Source: Mesorhizobium sp. M8A.F.Ca.ET.218.01.1.1 (lineage in GTDB: Bacteria; Pseudomonadota; Alphaproteobacteria; Rhizobiales; Rhizobiaceae). Taken from it: 63,297 nt of DNA. Positions 8,548 through 17,858 of the stretch are shown piece by piece (the first letter of the stretch is position 1; each line of letters opens with the position of its first letter). Both the position numbers and the translations under genes were made by a program. The stretch is from positions 1-63,297 of the forward strand of contig NZ_SRUZ01000008.1 of NCBI RefSeq assembly GCF_004791165.1, in the 5' to 3' direction. Under the pieces are notes generated by a model that made no database searches, had not been told where the DNA came from, and was given only the letters and a program-made list of their open reading frames with translations.

Positions 8548-9510
8548 TTACTTCGCCTGCACAAGCGTCTGCAGCATGGGACGGGTGGGGGCGAAGAAGG
8601 TCGTGCCGGTGTGCGGCGTCGAGACGTCGAGCAGCCGGTCATAGGCGCCGGGCGGATCGCCGACATACATGCGCTGCAGCATTTTCTCGGTGACCCAGAG
8701 ATATCTGCTGTAGCCGATGAAGTAGGTTCCGAACTCGTTCTGCCCGGGCCTGCCGAACGGCATGTTGTCGCGCAATATATCGTATTCATTGCCGTCGGCA
8801 TCCTCGATAGTGGCCAGCGACTTGTGCGACTTGCGCGGCGCGTCGTCATCATCGATTTCGATGTTGTCGATCTTGGTGCGGCCGATGATCGCCTCCTGCT
8901 CGGGCGTTGGAATGCGCGCCCAGACCTGCATGTCGTGCAAATATTTCTGGACCACGACATAGCTGCCGCCGGCAAAATCGGCATCCTCGTCACCGACCAG
9001 CGCCGAGGCGGGCAAGTCAAGGCCGGCCGGGTTGGCGGTGCCGTCGACGAAGCCGAGCAGGTCGCGGGCATCGAAATAGCGAAAGCCCGTCACTTCGTCG
9101 ACGACGGTCACACCGGGACCAAGCCTGTCGAGCAGGATACGTTCGAATTCGAAGCACATGTCGGGCCGCTCGGCGCGAATGTGGAAGAGCAGGTCGCCCG
9201 GCGTCGTTGGCGCCGAATGGACCGCGCCCTTGATCGGAGCGAACGGCTTCAGCTCCAGCGGCCGCCGGCCGGGGCTGAGCCGGTTCCAGAGATCGCTGCC
9301 GATGCCGGCGATGCAGGACAGGCGGCCACCAAGGTCGCGGAATCCGACGGTCTTGACCAGGTCGTCGAGTTCGCCGAGCACGGAGCACACCCTGGCCAGG
9401 ACCGGCTGTTCGCCGGCAACGGTGACGACAAGAAAAATCGCCGATTGCGAAAGCGGGGCATCGACGCTCTGCGCATCGATCGGCACACGGTCCCAGTTCT
9501 TGCCCGACAT
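8548..9510 (-). CDS. DyP-type haem peroxidase
   Basis: The 320-residue protein carries the dye-decolorizing peroxidase signature GFVDGTANP with distal Asp near residue 156, a proximal-His region (VVQKYLHDM) and the later RSY-equivalent segment (IGYSRYLW). DyPs use hydrogen peroxide to oxidise bulky substrates. GGAGATTCTCGG precedes the ATG at 9510; the frame extends to 9567. No signal peptide and no encapsulin gene are nearby, so it is probably a free cytoplasmic enzyme. It is divergent from the AsmA-like gene. Confidence 0.92.
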   Translation of the reverse strand: MSGKNWDRVPIDAQSVDAPLSQSAIFLVVTVAGEQPVLARVCSVLGELDDLVKTVGFRDLGGRLSCIAGIGSDLWNRLSPGRRPLELKPFAPIKGAVHSAPTTPGDLLFHIRAERPDMCFEFERILLDRLGPGVTVVDEVTGFRYFDARDLLGFVDGTANPAGLDLPASALVGDEDADFAGGSYVVVQKYLHDMQVWARIPTPEQEAIIGRTKIDNIEIDDDDAPRKSHKSLATIEDADGNEYDILRDNMPFGRPGQNEFGTYFIGYSRYLWVTEKMLQRMYVGDPPGAYDRLLDVSTPHTGTTFFAPTRPMLQTLVQAK

Positions 9511-9643
9511 CCGAGAATCTCCGCTTTTTCCAGGATTTGTTTCAGATCGTCCGGCAGGACGCAACACGGGATGATTTGCCTCTTTATCGACACGCGGATG
9601 CGGGTAGAGTGCGGCAGAATTTCAATCAACCTGTTCGGAGCTG

Positions 9644-12600
9644 ATGCTCGCACGCCTGTTCGTGATCTTCGGTGGCTTGTTCGTGCTGGTGCTGTGCGCG
9701 GCGCTGGTGGTGCCGTATTTTGTCGACTGGACCGGCTACCGCGCCGAGTTCGAGCGCGAGGCAAGCGCCATCCTGGGCCGCAAGGTAACCGTGCAGGGCG
9801 ACGCCACGGCAAGGCTGTTGCCGTTTCCCTCGGTGACGTTTTCCAACGTCGCCGTCGCCGGCGGCCCCAACGGCCAGCCGGCCATGACCGTCGAGACGTT
9901 TTCGATGGATGCGGAACTCGCGCCCTTCCTGCGCGGCGAGGTGCTGATTTTCGACATGCGGCTGGTGCGGCCGAAGGCAATCATAGACATCGCCGCCAAT
10001 GGTACCGTCGACTGGGCGATGCGGCCGTCTTCGCCCTTCGACCCCGGACAGGTCTCGATCGAGAAACTGACGGTGACGGAAGGGCAGATCGAACTGCGCC
10101 ATGCCGCCGGCGGCCGCAGCCACATCTTCTCCGAGATCAACTCGACCATTTCAGCCAAATCGCTGGCCGGTCCGTGGCGCATGGACGGCACGTTGCGTCT
10201 CGACGGCTTGCGCGCCACGGTTGCGGCCTCGACCGGCAAGGCCGAACCTTCCGGGCAGCTGCGGCTTCGGCTGAAGGCGGACCCCGATGCCTATCCGCTG
10301 GTCATCGAGACCGACGGCAATGCGGGCATCGTCAACAGTGCGGCCGTCTATTCCGGCCAGTTCAAGATTTCGGGCGCCGACAAGAATTCAGCCGAGCTGC
10401 GCGGCACGGATGGCGAGACGGTGAAGGTCAGCGCCGGCAAGCCCGATCCGGGCTTTCGGCTGAACGGCAAGTTCTCGCTCGATCACCAGAAGCTTGGCGT
10501 CGACGAATTCCGTTTCGAGACCGGTCCGCTGGACAATCCCTATACCGCCGACGGCAAGGCCTCGGTCGATCTCGGCCAGAAACCGAGTTTCGCCATCGAG
10601 GCCAATGGCGCGCAGGTGCAACTCGACGAGGCGGTGGGTGCGCCGGCCGGCGCGGGCCTGACGCTGGACCAGCGTATCGCGGGGCTGGAACAGGCGCTGC
10701 TCGATCTGCCGAAGCCGACAATTCCCGGCACGGTCGAGGTCAAGCTGCCGGCGGTGGTGGCCGGCGACACGACGGTGCGCGATGTTCATCTTTCCGCCGA
10801 GCCGGTCGATGACGGTTGGTCGGTGAAATCGCTCGCCGCGACCTTGCCGGGCCGCACCAAGCTGGAAGCCGATGGCAAGGTCATGCTCAACGTGCAGGGC
10901 CATTTCGGCTTCACCGGCTCATTGCTGCTGGCGGTGGCGCAACCCTCGGGTTTTGCGGCGTGGCTGTCGAAGGATGTCGACGAGGCGATCCGCCGTCTGC
11001 CTGCCGCCGGTTTCAAGGCCAAGGTCGATCTCTCGGAGAACCATCAATCCTTCAGCGATCTCGAATTGATCCTGGGCAAGGCGAAGTTTTCCGGTCGCAT
11101 CGATTCCAGCCAGCCCGACGGCGACGCAAAGCCCTCGGTGCTGATGCGGCTCGAGGGCGGCGAACTTGATGTCGACGGGCTGGCGGCCTTCGCCTCGATC
11201 TTCGTCAGCGACAAGGGCGCCAACCGTTTTGCCAGCAGCGACCTCGATTTCCAGATCAAGGCCGGCCCGGTCAGCGCCGGCGGCTTGACCGCCGACACGG
11301 TCGATACCGCACTCAGGCTGCGGGACGGGCTGCTCGAAATCGACCGGCTGTCGGTGGGCGGACTGGCCGGCGCCTCGATCAGCGCCACCGGCCGGATCAA
11401 GGATTTTCCGGCGAGCCCGACCGGCAAGCTCGACGCCTCGGTGGTGGCTGTCGACCTGAAACCGCTGATCGACGTCGCCGCGCAGCATTATCCTGATAAT
11501 GCCGTGCTGAAGGGGCTCGCGGGCCGCGCCGCCGCTTATCCCGACCTGTTCCAGGATGCGCGCATCGACCTCGTGGCCAGTGCCGCCGACAATGGCGACG
11601 GCTCCACGGGCCTGGCGATGAGCGGGCAAGGTAAGGCCGGCGGCTCGGCGTTTTCGGCGTCGCTGTCGGGGAAGGGCGCGGTGGGCAAGCTTTCTGACGC
11701 CCCCGTGACACTGACGTTCAATGCCAGGAACCCGGACGCAACCGCCTTGCTGGCGCTCTACGGCTTGCCGGCGCTACCGCTCGGCATGCTGGGCGAGGCA
11801 AGCACCGATATCCAGGCCAAGGGCACGTTCGGCGGCGGCCTGACGACGAGCTTCAGCCTTGCCGGCAACGACTTCAAGGCCGGCTTCGAGGGAACGGTCG
11901 CCGACACGCCGCAAGGTCCGACGGCGAAGGGCAAGGTCAACCTCGACGCCTCCGACATCGAGCCATGGCTGATGACGACGGGCATCGGCCTGCCCGGCAT
12001 GGGAGCCGGCATGTCGACATCGCTGGCCGCGCAGGCCGATTATGGCAACGGCCTGCTGGTGCTCTCCGGGCTCAGCGGCGCCATCAACGAGGCAGCCGTG
12101 TCCGGCGACATCAACCTCGATGTCAAGCAGGGCGTGGACGGCAAGGACGGCGTGCCGCATCTGGCCGGCGCGCTGGCGCTCGACGAACTCGACCTTGATC
12201 CGATGGCGGTGGCGCTGTTCGGGGATTCCGCTTTTCTCGTGGACAAGAACGGGGCCGACAAAAGTGACAATGCCGGCAAGAGTGACAAGGCCGGCAAGAG
12301 TAACAGGGCCAGTGCGTGGCCGTCGGCGCCGTTCAGCCAGAAGTCCAGCTTGCCGTTCACGGCCGATCTCGACCTGACCACGGCTTCGCTGGCCGCCGGC
12401 CCGCTCGCCACCGCCTATGACGCGGCCTTCTCGCTCAAGCTCGACCCGGACGGCATCCGCGTGGCCGATCTCAAGGCCAAATTCCTCGGCGGGGCGCTGA
12501 CCGGCCTGTTCGAGTTGAAGAACAATGAGGGCACGGGGCTTTTCACCGGACAGATGAAGCTGGCGGGTGCCGATCTGGCAAGCGTCTTGCCGGACGCGGG

Positions 12601-13648
12601 CATCGGCGGCACCAGCGATTTCTCGACGACGCTGTCGACCAGCGGCAAGTCGGTCGACGCGATGATCGCCGCCCTGTCTGGTTCCGGCACGGCGGCGCTG
12701 AAGGGTTTGCAAATCGCCGGCGTCAATCCCGATGCCTTCAGCGCCTTCCTTGTCAAGGCGGATGCGATCGGCCGCGATATCGACGCCGCCAAGACGGCCG
12801 GCTTCGCGCCTGACATCGCCGCCGCCGGCAGCTTCGCCGCAAAGGACGCCGAGGTCGCCTTCACGATTGCCGGCGGCACGCTCAGGGCGCCGCCGATCAG
12901 CCTTGAAAATCCGGCGGCGACCTTGTCGGCCGACATCACGGCCGACCTCAACGCCAGCACGGTTTCGGCCAAGGGCGCGGTCACCTATCGGGCCGGCGAA
13001 GAAGCGCTGGTCGGCTCCGAGCCGGCCGTGAATTTCACCGCCGAGGGGCCGCTCGGCGCGGTGAAACGGCAGTTCGACAGCGAGCCCTTGGCGCAGTTCC
13101 TGACCCAGCGCGCGCTGGAAAAAGAACAGCAGCGCGTCGAGGCGATGCAGGCCGCGCTGCTCGAGAAACAGCGGCTGCGGCGCGAGGTGCGCTACTACGC
13201 GGCACTTCAGGATGCCCGCGACAAGGCCGCCGAGGAACTGCGCCAACAGGAGGAAGCGGCGCGCCTGAAAGCGGAGGCCGACGCCAAGGCGAAAGCGGAA
13301 GCCGACGCTCAGGCCCAGGCTGAAGCGGATGCCAAGGCAAAGGCCGACGCGGAAGCGAAAGCCAAGGCGGACGCAGACGCGAAAGCCAAGGCCGATGCCG
13401 AGGCCAAGGCGGCGGCGGAACAGCAGGCAGCCGACGAGGCGGCCAAGGCGCAGGCCGAACAGGAACGCCAGAAGGCGGAGGAGGCAATGCGCATTGCCTC
13501 CCAGGAAAAAGCCAGGCTCGAGGCGGAGCGCAAGGCGGCGCAACAGGCGCCCAAGGCCGAGCAGTCGCCCGCCAACGACAATCCGCCTCCGGCCAAGCCG
13601 AAAGCCAACCCATTCACGGTCGACAATCTGTTGAAGTCGCTGCAGTAG
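9644..13648 (+). CDS. AsmA family protein with long Ala/Lys-rich C-terminal coiled coil
   Basis: The 1334-residue protein begins with one transmembrane anchor (FVIFGGLFVLVLCAALVVPYF) followed by the AsmA N-terminus (FEREASAILGRKVTVQGDA), so most of it lies in the periplasm. AsmA-like proteins form bridge-like lipid carriers to the outer membrane. Unusual parts are a low-complexity insert near residues 868-890 built of GKSDKA-like repeats, and a TolA-like tail from about residue 1150 made of (A/E/D)-A-K repeats, ending in a Pro-rich segment. The repeats explain the long antisense frames here. It stands alone, convergent to the ECF sigma gene. Confidence 0.9.
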   Translation: MLARLFVIFGGLFVLVLCAALVVPYFVDWTGYRAEFEREASAILGRKVTVQGDATARLLPFPSVTFSNVAVAGGPNGQPAMTVETFSMDAELAPFLRGEVLIFDMRLVRPKAIIDIAANGTVDWAMRPSSPFDPGQVSIEKLTVTEGQIELRHAAGGRSHIFSEINSTISAKSLAGPWRMDGTLRLDGLRATVAASTGKAEPSGQLRLRLKADPDAYPLVIETDGNAGIVNSAAVYSGQFKISGADKNSAELRGTDGETVKVSAGKPDPGFRLNGKFSLDHQKLGVDEFRFETGPLDNPYTADGKASVDLGQKPSFAIEANGAQVQLDEAVGAPAGAGLTLDQRIAGLEQALLDLPKPTIPGTVEVKLPAVVAGDTTVRDVHLSAEPVDDGWSVKSLAATLPGRTKLEADGKVMLNVQGHFGFTGSLLLAVAQPSGFAAWLSKDVDEAIRRLPAAGFKAKVDLSENHQSFSDLELILGKAKFSGRIDSSQPDGDAKPSVLMRLEGGELDVDGLAAFASIFVSDKGANRFASSDLDFQIKAGPVSAGGLTADTVDTALRLRDGLLEIDRLSVGGLAGASISATGRIKDFPASPTGKLDASVVAVDLKPLIDVAAQHYPDNAVLKGLAGRAAAYPDLFQDARIDLVASAADNGDGSTGLAMSGQGKAGGSAFSASLSGKGAVGKLSDAPVTLTFNARNPDATALLALYGLPALPLGMLGEASTDIQAKGTFGGGLTTSFSLAGNDFKAGFEGTVADTPQGPTAKGKVNLDASDIEPWLMTTGIGLPGMGAGMSTSLAAQADYGNGLLVLSGLSGAINEAAVSGDINLDVKQGVDGKDGVPHLAGALALDELDLDPMAVALFGDSAFLVDKNGADKSDNAGKSDKAGKSNRASAWPSAPFSQKSSLPFTADLDLTTASLAAGPLATAYDAAFSLKLDPDGIRVADLKAKFLGGALTGLFELKNNEGTGLFTGQMKLAGADLASVLPDAGIGGTSDFSTTLSTSGKSVDAMIAALSGSGTAALKGLQIAGVNPDAFSAFLVKADAIGRDIDAAKTAGFAPDIAAAGSFAAKDAEVAFTIAGGTLRAPPISLENPAATLSADITADLNASTVSAKGAVTYRAGEEALVGSEPAVNFTAEGPLGAVKRQFDSEPLAQFLTQRALEKEQQRVEAMQAALLEKQRLRREVRYYAALQDARDKAAEELRQQEEAARLKAEADAKAKAEADAQAQAEADAKAKADAEAKAKADADAKAKADAEAKAAAEQQAADEAAKAQAEQERQKAEEAMRIASQEKARLEAERKAAQQAPKAEQSPANDNPPPAKPKANPFTVDNLLKSLQ

Positions 13649-13687
13649 GACTAGGCATTCCGGCTGCCCGCCCGACTGGCAATCGCC

Positions 13688-14569
13688 TCAAAGAACGAAT
13701 GTTTCAGCGCCGTCAGCGACGTATCTGGCGTGGCGGAAATCGCGGATGGCGGCGAGCTTGCCGCCCTGCCAACCCAGCAGGATGAAGTATGCCGGCGCTG
13801 CCGTGGGATCGTTGGGATCGCGCACGAGGATTGCCGGACGATCTTCGACGAAACCAGGCTGGAAATGCCAGTCCCGCACCCGGGAATAATTGCCGAAATA
13901 GGTTGCCACCTCCTTGCGGCCGCTGAGCCTTGCCCTGGCCACCAGTTCCAAGCGTACCTCATCGGCTAGCATGTCCCGCACGGCGTCGAAATCGCGGGCG
14001 TTGAAGCGATCGACATAGGCGTCGAGCAACAGGCGCTCCGATGCACTCAGCCTGGGAACAGGACGATCGTCCTGTTCGTCTGCGATCTCACGCAGCCGGC
14101 CGCGGCCACGATGCAGCGCGGCCTTGACCGCGGGGACGCTGGTGTCGAGCATGGTGCTGATCTCCCGCAGCGAATAGCCCAGGACATCCATCATGATGAC
14201 GCTGCTTCGTTGCGCGACGGGAAGGCGCATGAAACTGTGCAATCCGGCTGCCGCGGCCTGCCGTTCGGCGATCGAATTTGCCGGGTCGGCGATCATGTCC
14301 GGCTCCTCCTCGTAGAACGTCTTCTCACGGGCGCGGCGGCGCAAAAAGTCGAGCGCGGTATTGTGCGCGATGCGAAACAGCCAGCCTTCGGGATTGGCGA
14401 TCAGGCCGGCGTTGGGCAAGGCCTCGAATGCCTTGGCCAGCGCCTCTTGCAAGACATCCTCGCCATCGACGACCGAGCCTGTCATGCGGGCGCAATAGCG
14501 ATGCAGTTTGGGACGCAATTCGCCGAACAAGCGGTCGAAAGGCCTTGGGATCTCGCCTGGACTGTTCAT
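13688..14569 (-). CDS. ECF sigma factor with C-terminal SnoaL-like domain
   Basis: The 293-residue protein has sigma region 2 (residues about 10-80; EDVLQEALAKAFEAL, GWLFRIAHNTALDFLRRR), region 4 (about 120-175; MMDVLGYSLREISTMLDTS) and a C-terminal SnoaL/NTF2-like domain (YVDRFNARDFDAVRDMLADE onward). ECF groups with such tails (ECF41 and relatives) use the extra domain instead of a separate anti-sigma factor, and none is found beside it. A small dimeric-barrel protein gene lies 33 bases upstream in the same direction and probably belongs to its operon. Confidence 0.9.
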   Translation of the reverse strand: MNSPGEIPRPFDRLFGELRPKLHRYCARMTGSVVDGEDVLQEALAKAFEALPNAGLIANPEGWLFRIAHNTALDFLRRRAREKTFYEEEPDMIADPANSIAERQAAAAGLHSFMRLPVAQRSSVIMMDVLGYSLREISTMLDTSVPAVKAALHRGRGRLREIADEQDDRPVPRLSASERLLLDAYVDRFNARDFDAVRDMLADEVRLELVARARLSGRKEVATYFGNYSRVRDWHFQPGFVEDRPAILVRDPNDPTAAPAYFILLGWQGGKLAAIRDFRHARYVADGAETFVL

Positions 14570-14602
14570 GCACCGGCCGTTCTTGCCATGGTTCTATTCA
14601 GG

Positions 14603-14908
14603 CTACTCGTCCAGCATCCGATAATGGCCCACCACTGTCATCACGTCACGATGCGGAGGGTCGATGCAGCGATCCCTGATGCCGTTTTGGAAGGCCTCGA
14701 AAGCGGCAAGCCCGGGGATGATGTCAGCATGCTCGTCGGTTTCGATCTCGACGAGATGGACGAAAGTGCCGTCGCCGGAGCGCCAGGTCATGTAGCGAAC
14801 GCCTTCCGGCGATTTGCCGCGCAGTTCCTCGAACACAGCCTTGACCAGGCGCTCGTTCTCGTTCGCCCGGTCCGGCTTCGTTTTGTAGCGTATCAAATGA
14901 TGTTTCAT
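14603..14908 (-). CDS. Small dimeric alpha/beta-barrel-like protein (antibiotic-monooxygenase/NIPSNAP type)
   Basis: The 101-residue protein has the pattern MKHHLIRYKTKPD ... VFEELRGKSPEGVRYMTWRSGDGTFVHLVEIE, a ferredoxin-like fold of the ABM superfamily. It is immediately upstream of the ECF sigma gene on the same strand. ECF41-type sigma factors typically neighbour small oxidoreductase-like proteins, so it may be the regulated or sensing partner. This is inference; the catalytic role is unknown. Confidence 0.72.
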   Translation of the reverse strand: MKHHLIRYKTKPDRANENERLVKAVFEELRGKSPEGVRYMTWRSGDGTFVHLVEIETDEHADIIPGLAAFEAFQNGIRDRCIDPPHRDVMTVVGHYRMLDE

Positions 14909-15013
14909 CGCATCGGCTCCCTTGGCTGTCGTCTGTCCAAGACGCCTCAGCCAGGCCGAAGGATTCGGATTTCAAAAAAATAGTTCGGTACCGGCCCGCG
15001 CAGACGCCGGATG

Positions 15014-15445
15014 TCAGTCCTGGCCCCGGTCGAGCAGGCGCCGCAGCATGGGTTCGATGCGCGACAGCTCGTCGAGATGCGCGGCAGAGAGTTCGGCCAG
15101 GCAATCGTCGGCGCGTTCGGTCAGCCGCAGCAGCACGCGGCGGTGGTCGTCCTTGTCCTGATCGCGTGCGACCAGTCCTGCCTCACCGAGGCGGTTGACC
15201 AGTTCGACGGCGCTGTGGTGGCGGATGCGCAGGCGTTCCGCAAGGTCGCCGATCGTCACCGGCCCGCCGCCCGGATATCCCTTGATCGCCAGCAGCGCCT
15301 GATGCTGGCGCGGGGTCAGGCCGGCGTCCTCGGCCTGCACCTGGCTGAATTCGAGGAAACGGCGGATCAGGTAGCGGAACTCGGACAGCCGCTGGTAGTC
15401 GGATTGCCTGATGGCGGGGCGTGGTGTCTTAGGCGGCTGCGTCAT
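15014..15445 (-). CDS. MarR family transcriptional regulator
   Basis: The 143-residue protein shows the MarR winged helix (LTPRQHQALLAIKGYPGG; VTIGDLAERLRIRHHSAVELVNRL; wing DKDDHRRVLLRLT) between dimerisation helices. The ATG at 15445 is chosen because the domain begins soon after it; a longer frame would cross the operator-like palindrome at 15515-15529. It is divergent from a chloride channel gene, with the palindrome between them, so it probably represses that gene and itself. Confidence 0.9.
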   Translation of the reverse strand: MTQPPKTPRPAIRQSDYQRLSEFRYLIRRFLEFSQVQAEDAGLTPRQHQALLAIKGYPGGGPVTIGDLAERLRIRHHSAVELVNRLGEAGLVARDQDKDDHRRVLLRLTERADDCLAELSAAHLDELSRIEPMLRRLLDRGQD

Positions 15446-15514
15446 ATCGCAGATGTCTTCGTTTTCCGGTGAAAGCTCAAACGAAATTTCGAACGAAACC
15501 AGCTTGAACAGATA

Positions 15515-15529
15515 TATCGTGTTACGATA
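15515..15529. promoter_or_regulatory. Putative MarR operator
   Basis: The perfect inverted repeat TATCGT-GTT-ACGATA lies between the divergent MarR gene and the CLC channel gene. Length and symmetry fit a MarR dimer site. Binding by this regulator is inferred from position. Confidence 0.6.
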
Positions 15530-15609
15530 CATAACCGACCAACAACCGGCTGGCCACTTCGACCGTGCCGCAAAACCAGACACGGCCGCCGCCAGGAAGC
15601 AAAGCCACC

Positions 15610-17409
15610 ATGAAGACCCACAATTCCAATCCCGGTCATCTCAGGGATTTCACCACCGACGCCAGGGTGCTGCTCGTCGCCGCGATAGCGGTGGTGGTGG
15701 CGACCGCCGGGCTGTTTGCCGGCATCGTGCTGCTGAAGCTGATCCGCCTGGCCACCAACATCGCCTATTTCGGCCAGTTCTCGCTTGCCGAGCTGAAGCT
15801 GCAGGATACGCCGCTCGAACTTGCCGCCGTCTTCGTTCCCGTCATCGGCGCGCTGATCATCGGCCTGATGGCGCGCTATGGCAGCGAGAAGATCCGCGGC
15901 CACGGCATTCCCGAGGCCATCGAGGCGATCCTGCTCGGGCGCTCCAGGCTCGATGCCAAGGTGGCGATCCTGAAGCCGCTGTCGTCGGCGATCTCGATCG
16001 GCTCCGGCGGGCCGTTCGGCGCCGAGGGTCCGATCATCATGACCGGCGGCGCCATCGGCTCGCTGATCGCGCAGATGCTGCCGGTCAGCGATACCGAGCG
16101 CAAGACGCTGCTGGTGGCGGGCGCGGCGGCCGGCATGACCACCGTGTTCGGCACGCCGATCGCGGCCATCATGCTGGCGGTGGAACTGCTTTTGTTCGAA
16201 TGGACGCCGCGCAGCTTCATTCCCGTGGCGGTGGCGGCCATCGTGGCGGAGGTGGAGCGCACGATGCTGCATATGCCGGGGCCGATCTTTCCGTTCCAGG
16301 GCAGCATGGCGGTTTCCTTCCTCGGCCTTGGCGGCTGGGTGCTGATCGGCATCTGTGCGGGTCTGTTGTCCGGGCTGCTGACGCAGATGGTCTATGCCTG
16401 CGAGGACGGCTTCCAGAAGCTGCCGATCCACTGGATGTGGTGGCCGATGCTCGGCGGCCTGGTGGTCGGCATGGGCGGCCTGATCGACCCACGGGCGCTC
16501 GGCGTCGGCTATGACAACATCGCCGACATGCTGGACGGCCGCACCATCGCCACCGCTGCGCTTCTGCTGCTGGTGGTCAAGGCCATCATCTGGTCGGTGG
16601 CGCTCGGCTCGGGAACCTCGGGCGGCGTGCTGGCGCCGCTGTTGATCATGGGTGGCGCGATGGGTGCGGTGCTTGCCGGGATCCTGCCGGCGGCGGACCC
16701 GGGCTTCTGGGCGCTGCTGGCCATGGCCGCCACCATGGGCGGCACGATGCGCGCGCCGCTGACAGCCACTTTCTTCGCCGTCGAGCTGACCGGCAACACG
16801 CATGTGCTGGTGCCGCTGATCGCGGCCTGTGCGGCGGCGCATGCGGTCACCGTGCTGTTGATGAAGCGTTCGATCCTGACCGAGAAGATCGCCAGGCGAG
16901 GGCACCACCTGGTGCGCGAATATCGCGTCGATCCATTCGCGCTCACCAGGGTGCGTGAGGTGATGACGTCAGAGGTCGAGAGCGTGCCGGCGACGATGAC
17001 GCTGCATGGCGCGGCCGCCTTCCTGACGGCGCCAGAAACCCGGCATCCGAGTTTTCCCGTGGTCGATGAAAACAGGCAGGTGCTCGGCCTCATCGATCCG
17101 CCGGCGATCCTGCGCTGGCGCCGTGCCGGCAAGCACCGGACGACGACGCTCGGCGAGCTGCTGGCCGGAAGCAAGGTGACGCTGGCCTATCCCGACGAAT
17201 ATCTGGAAGGTCTGTCGGACAAATTGTTGACGGCCAATGTATCGCATTTGCCGGTCGTGGCGCGCGAGGATGGAAGGCTGGTCGGCTATGTCGGCTGGAA
17301 GGATCTGATGCGCGTGCGCTCACGCAAGCAGGCCGAGGAACGCGAGCGCTCGACCTTGCTTGGCTTCGGCACCGGAGGCAAGAAAGAGGAGCGCACGGCT
17401 TCTTCTTAA
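15610..17409 (+). CDS. CLC-type chloride channel/antiporter with C-terminal CBS pair
   Basis: The 599-residue membrane protein has the CLC selectivity motifs GHGIPE, GPFGAEGP (with the gating Glu position occupied) and GTSGGVLAP, followed by two CBS domains (about residues 445-585; VREVMTSEVESVP, VSHLPVV). The gating Glu suggests an H+/Cl- antiporter, but this is not certain from sequence. The ATG at 15610 is preferred over an upstream GTG at 15565. Its TAA overlaps the TAA of the convergent RHH gene: both stops share the bases TTAA at 17406-17409. Control by the divergent MarR protein is likely. Confidence 0.93.
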   Translation: MKTHNSNPGHLRDFTTDARVLLVAAIAVVVATAGLFAGIVLLKLIRLATNIAYFGQFSLAELKLQDTPLELAAVFVPVIGALIIGLMARYGSEKIRGHGIPEAIEAILLGRSRLDAKVAILKPLSSAISIGSGGPFGAEGPIIMTGGAIGSLIAQMLPVSDTERKTLLVAGAAAGMTTVFGTPIAAIMLAVELLLFEWTPRSFIPVAVAAIVAEVERTMLHMPGPIFPFQGSMAVSFLGLGGWVLIGICAGLLSGLLTQMVYACEDGFQKLPIHWMWWPMLGGLVVGMGGLIDPRALGVGYDNIADMLDGRTIATAALLLLVVKAIIWSVALGSGTSGGVLAPLLIMGGAMGAVLAGILPAADPGFWALLAMAATMGGTMRAPLTATFFAVELTGNTHVLVPLIAACAAAHAVTVLLMKRSILTEKIARRGHHLVREYRVDPFALTRVREVMTSEVESVPATMTLHGAAAFLTAPETRHPSFPVVDENRQVLGLIDPPAILRWRRAGKHRTTTLGELLAGSKVTLAYPDEYLEGLSDKLLTANVSHLPVVAREDGRLVGYVGWKDLMRVRSRKQAEERERSTLLGFGTGGKKEERTASS

Positions 17410-17636
17410 GTCTCGCCGGCGGCGCCGCGCTTCGCCCACTCCAGGACATGCAGCCTGAGCGCGGACGACAGGTTGGTGTCGCGGGGCCGCGTTTCGTCGA
17501 CTTCGGCGACAAGGGCGGCGAGCGTCAGCTTCCTTGCCGCCGCCATCGCGACGAGATCGTCATGGAAAGGCTTTTCGAGGGAATAGCTGGTGCGATGGCC
17601 GCGTATGGTCACCGAGCGTTTTTCGACGGCGCTCAT
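17406..17636 (-). CDS. Ribbon-helix-helix domain protein (RHH_4)
   Basis: The 76-residue protein has the RHH_4 pattern HRTSYSLEKPFHDDLVAMA followed by LTLAALVAEVDETRP. Such small DNA-binding proteins often sit downstream of sspB and a DUF4169 gene in Rhizobiales, as here. Its start overlaps the stop of the DUF4169 gene (ATGA), indicating coupled translation. Its regulatory target is unknown. Confidence 0.85.
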   Translation of the reverse strand: MSAVEKRSVTIRGHRTSYSLEKPFHDDLVAMAAARKLTLAALVAEVDETRPRDTNLSSALRLHVLEWAKRGAAGET

Positions 17637-17842
17637 TGACCGTCACTGGGATCGCCCGCTTCGCCGGGCTTTTCGCGGTGATGGCCCGCGACGAACCTTT
17701 CGCTCTTGTCGGCGACCATGCGGTCGCGTTGCTTTTCGGCCTTGGTGCGGCCGTGCAAGGCGCGCTTCTGGCTGGCAACCTGTTCCTTGTCGGCCCGCGC
17801 CTTCTGTTTTCGGAGCTGACGAAGGTTGACGATGTCGGCCAT
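17633..17842 (-). CDS. DUF4169 family protein
   Basis: The 69-residue, very basic protein starts MADIVNLRQLRKQKAR and carries KRALHGRTKAEKQRDR, the hallmark of DUF4169, a small alphaproteobacterial family of unknown function. It lies 16 bases after sspB and overlaps the next RHH gene, so all three form one operon. The longer frame to 18145 is a shadow of sspB. Confidence 0.85.
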   Translation of the reverse strand: MADIVNLRQLRKQKARADKEQVASQKRALHGRTKAEKQRDRMVADKSERFVAGHHREKPGEAGDPSDGQ

Positions 17843-17858
17843 GGCGGGAACCGCGAGC

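Noticed and set aside
8548..9510. Encapsulin-packaged DyP peroxidase system
   Set aside because: No encapsulin gene and no obvious cargo-loading tail were found nearby.
11774..13543. 589-residue minus-strand frame opposite the AsmA-like gene
   Set aside because: It is an Arg/Gly/Leu-rich antisense shadow with no domain; the plus frame has clear AsmA features.
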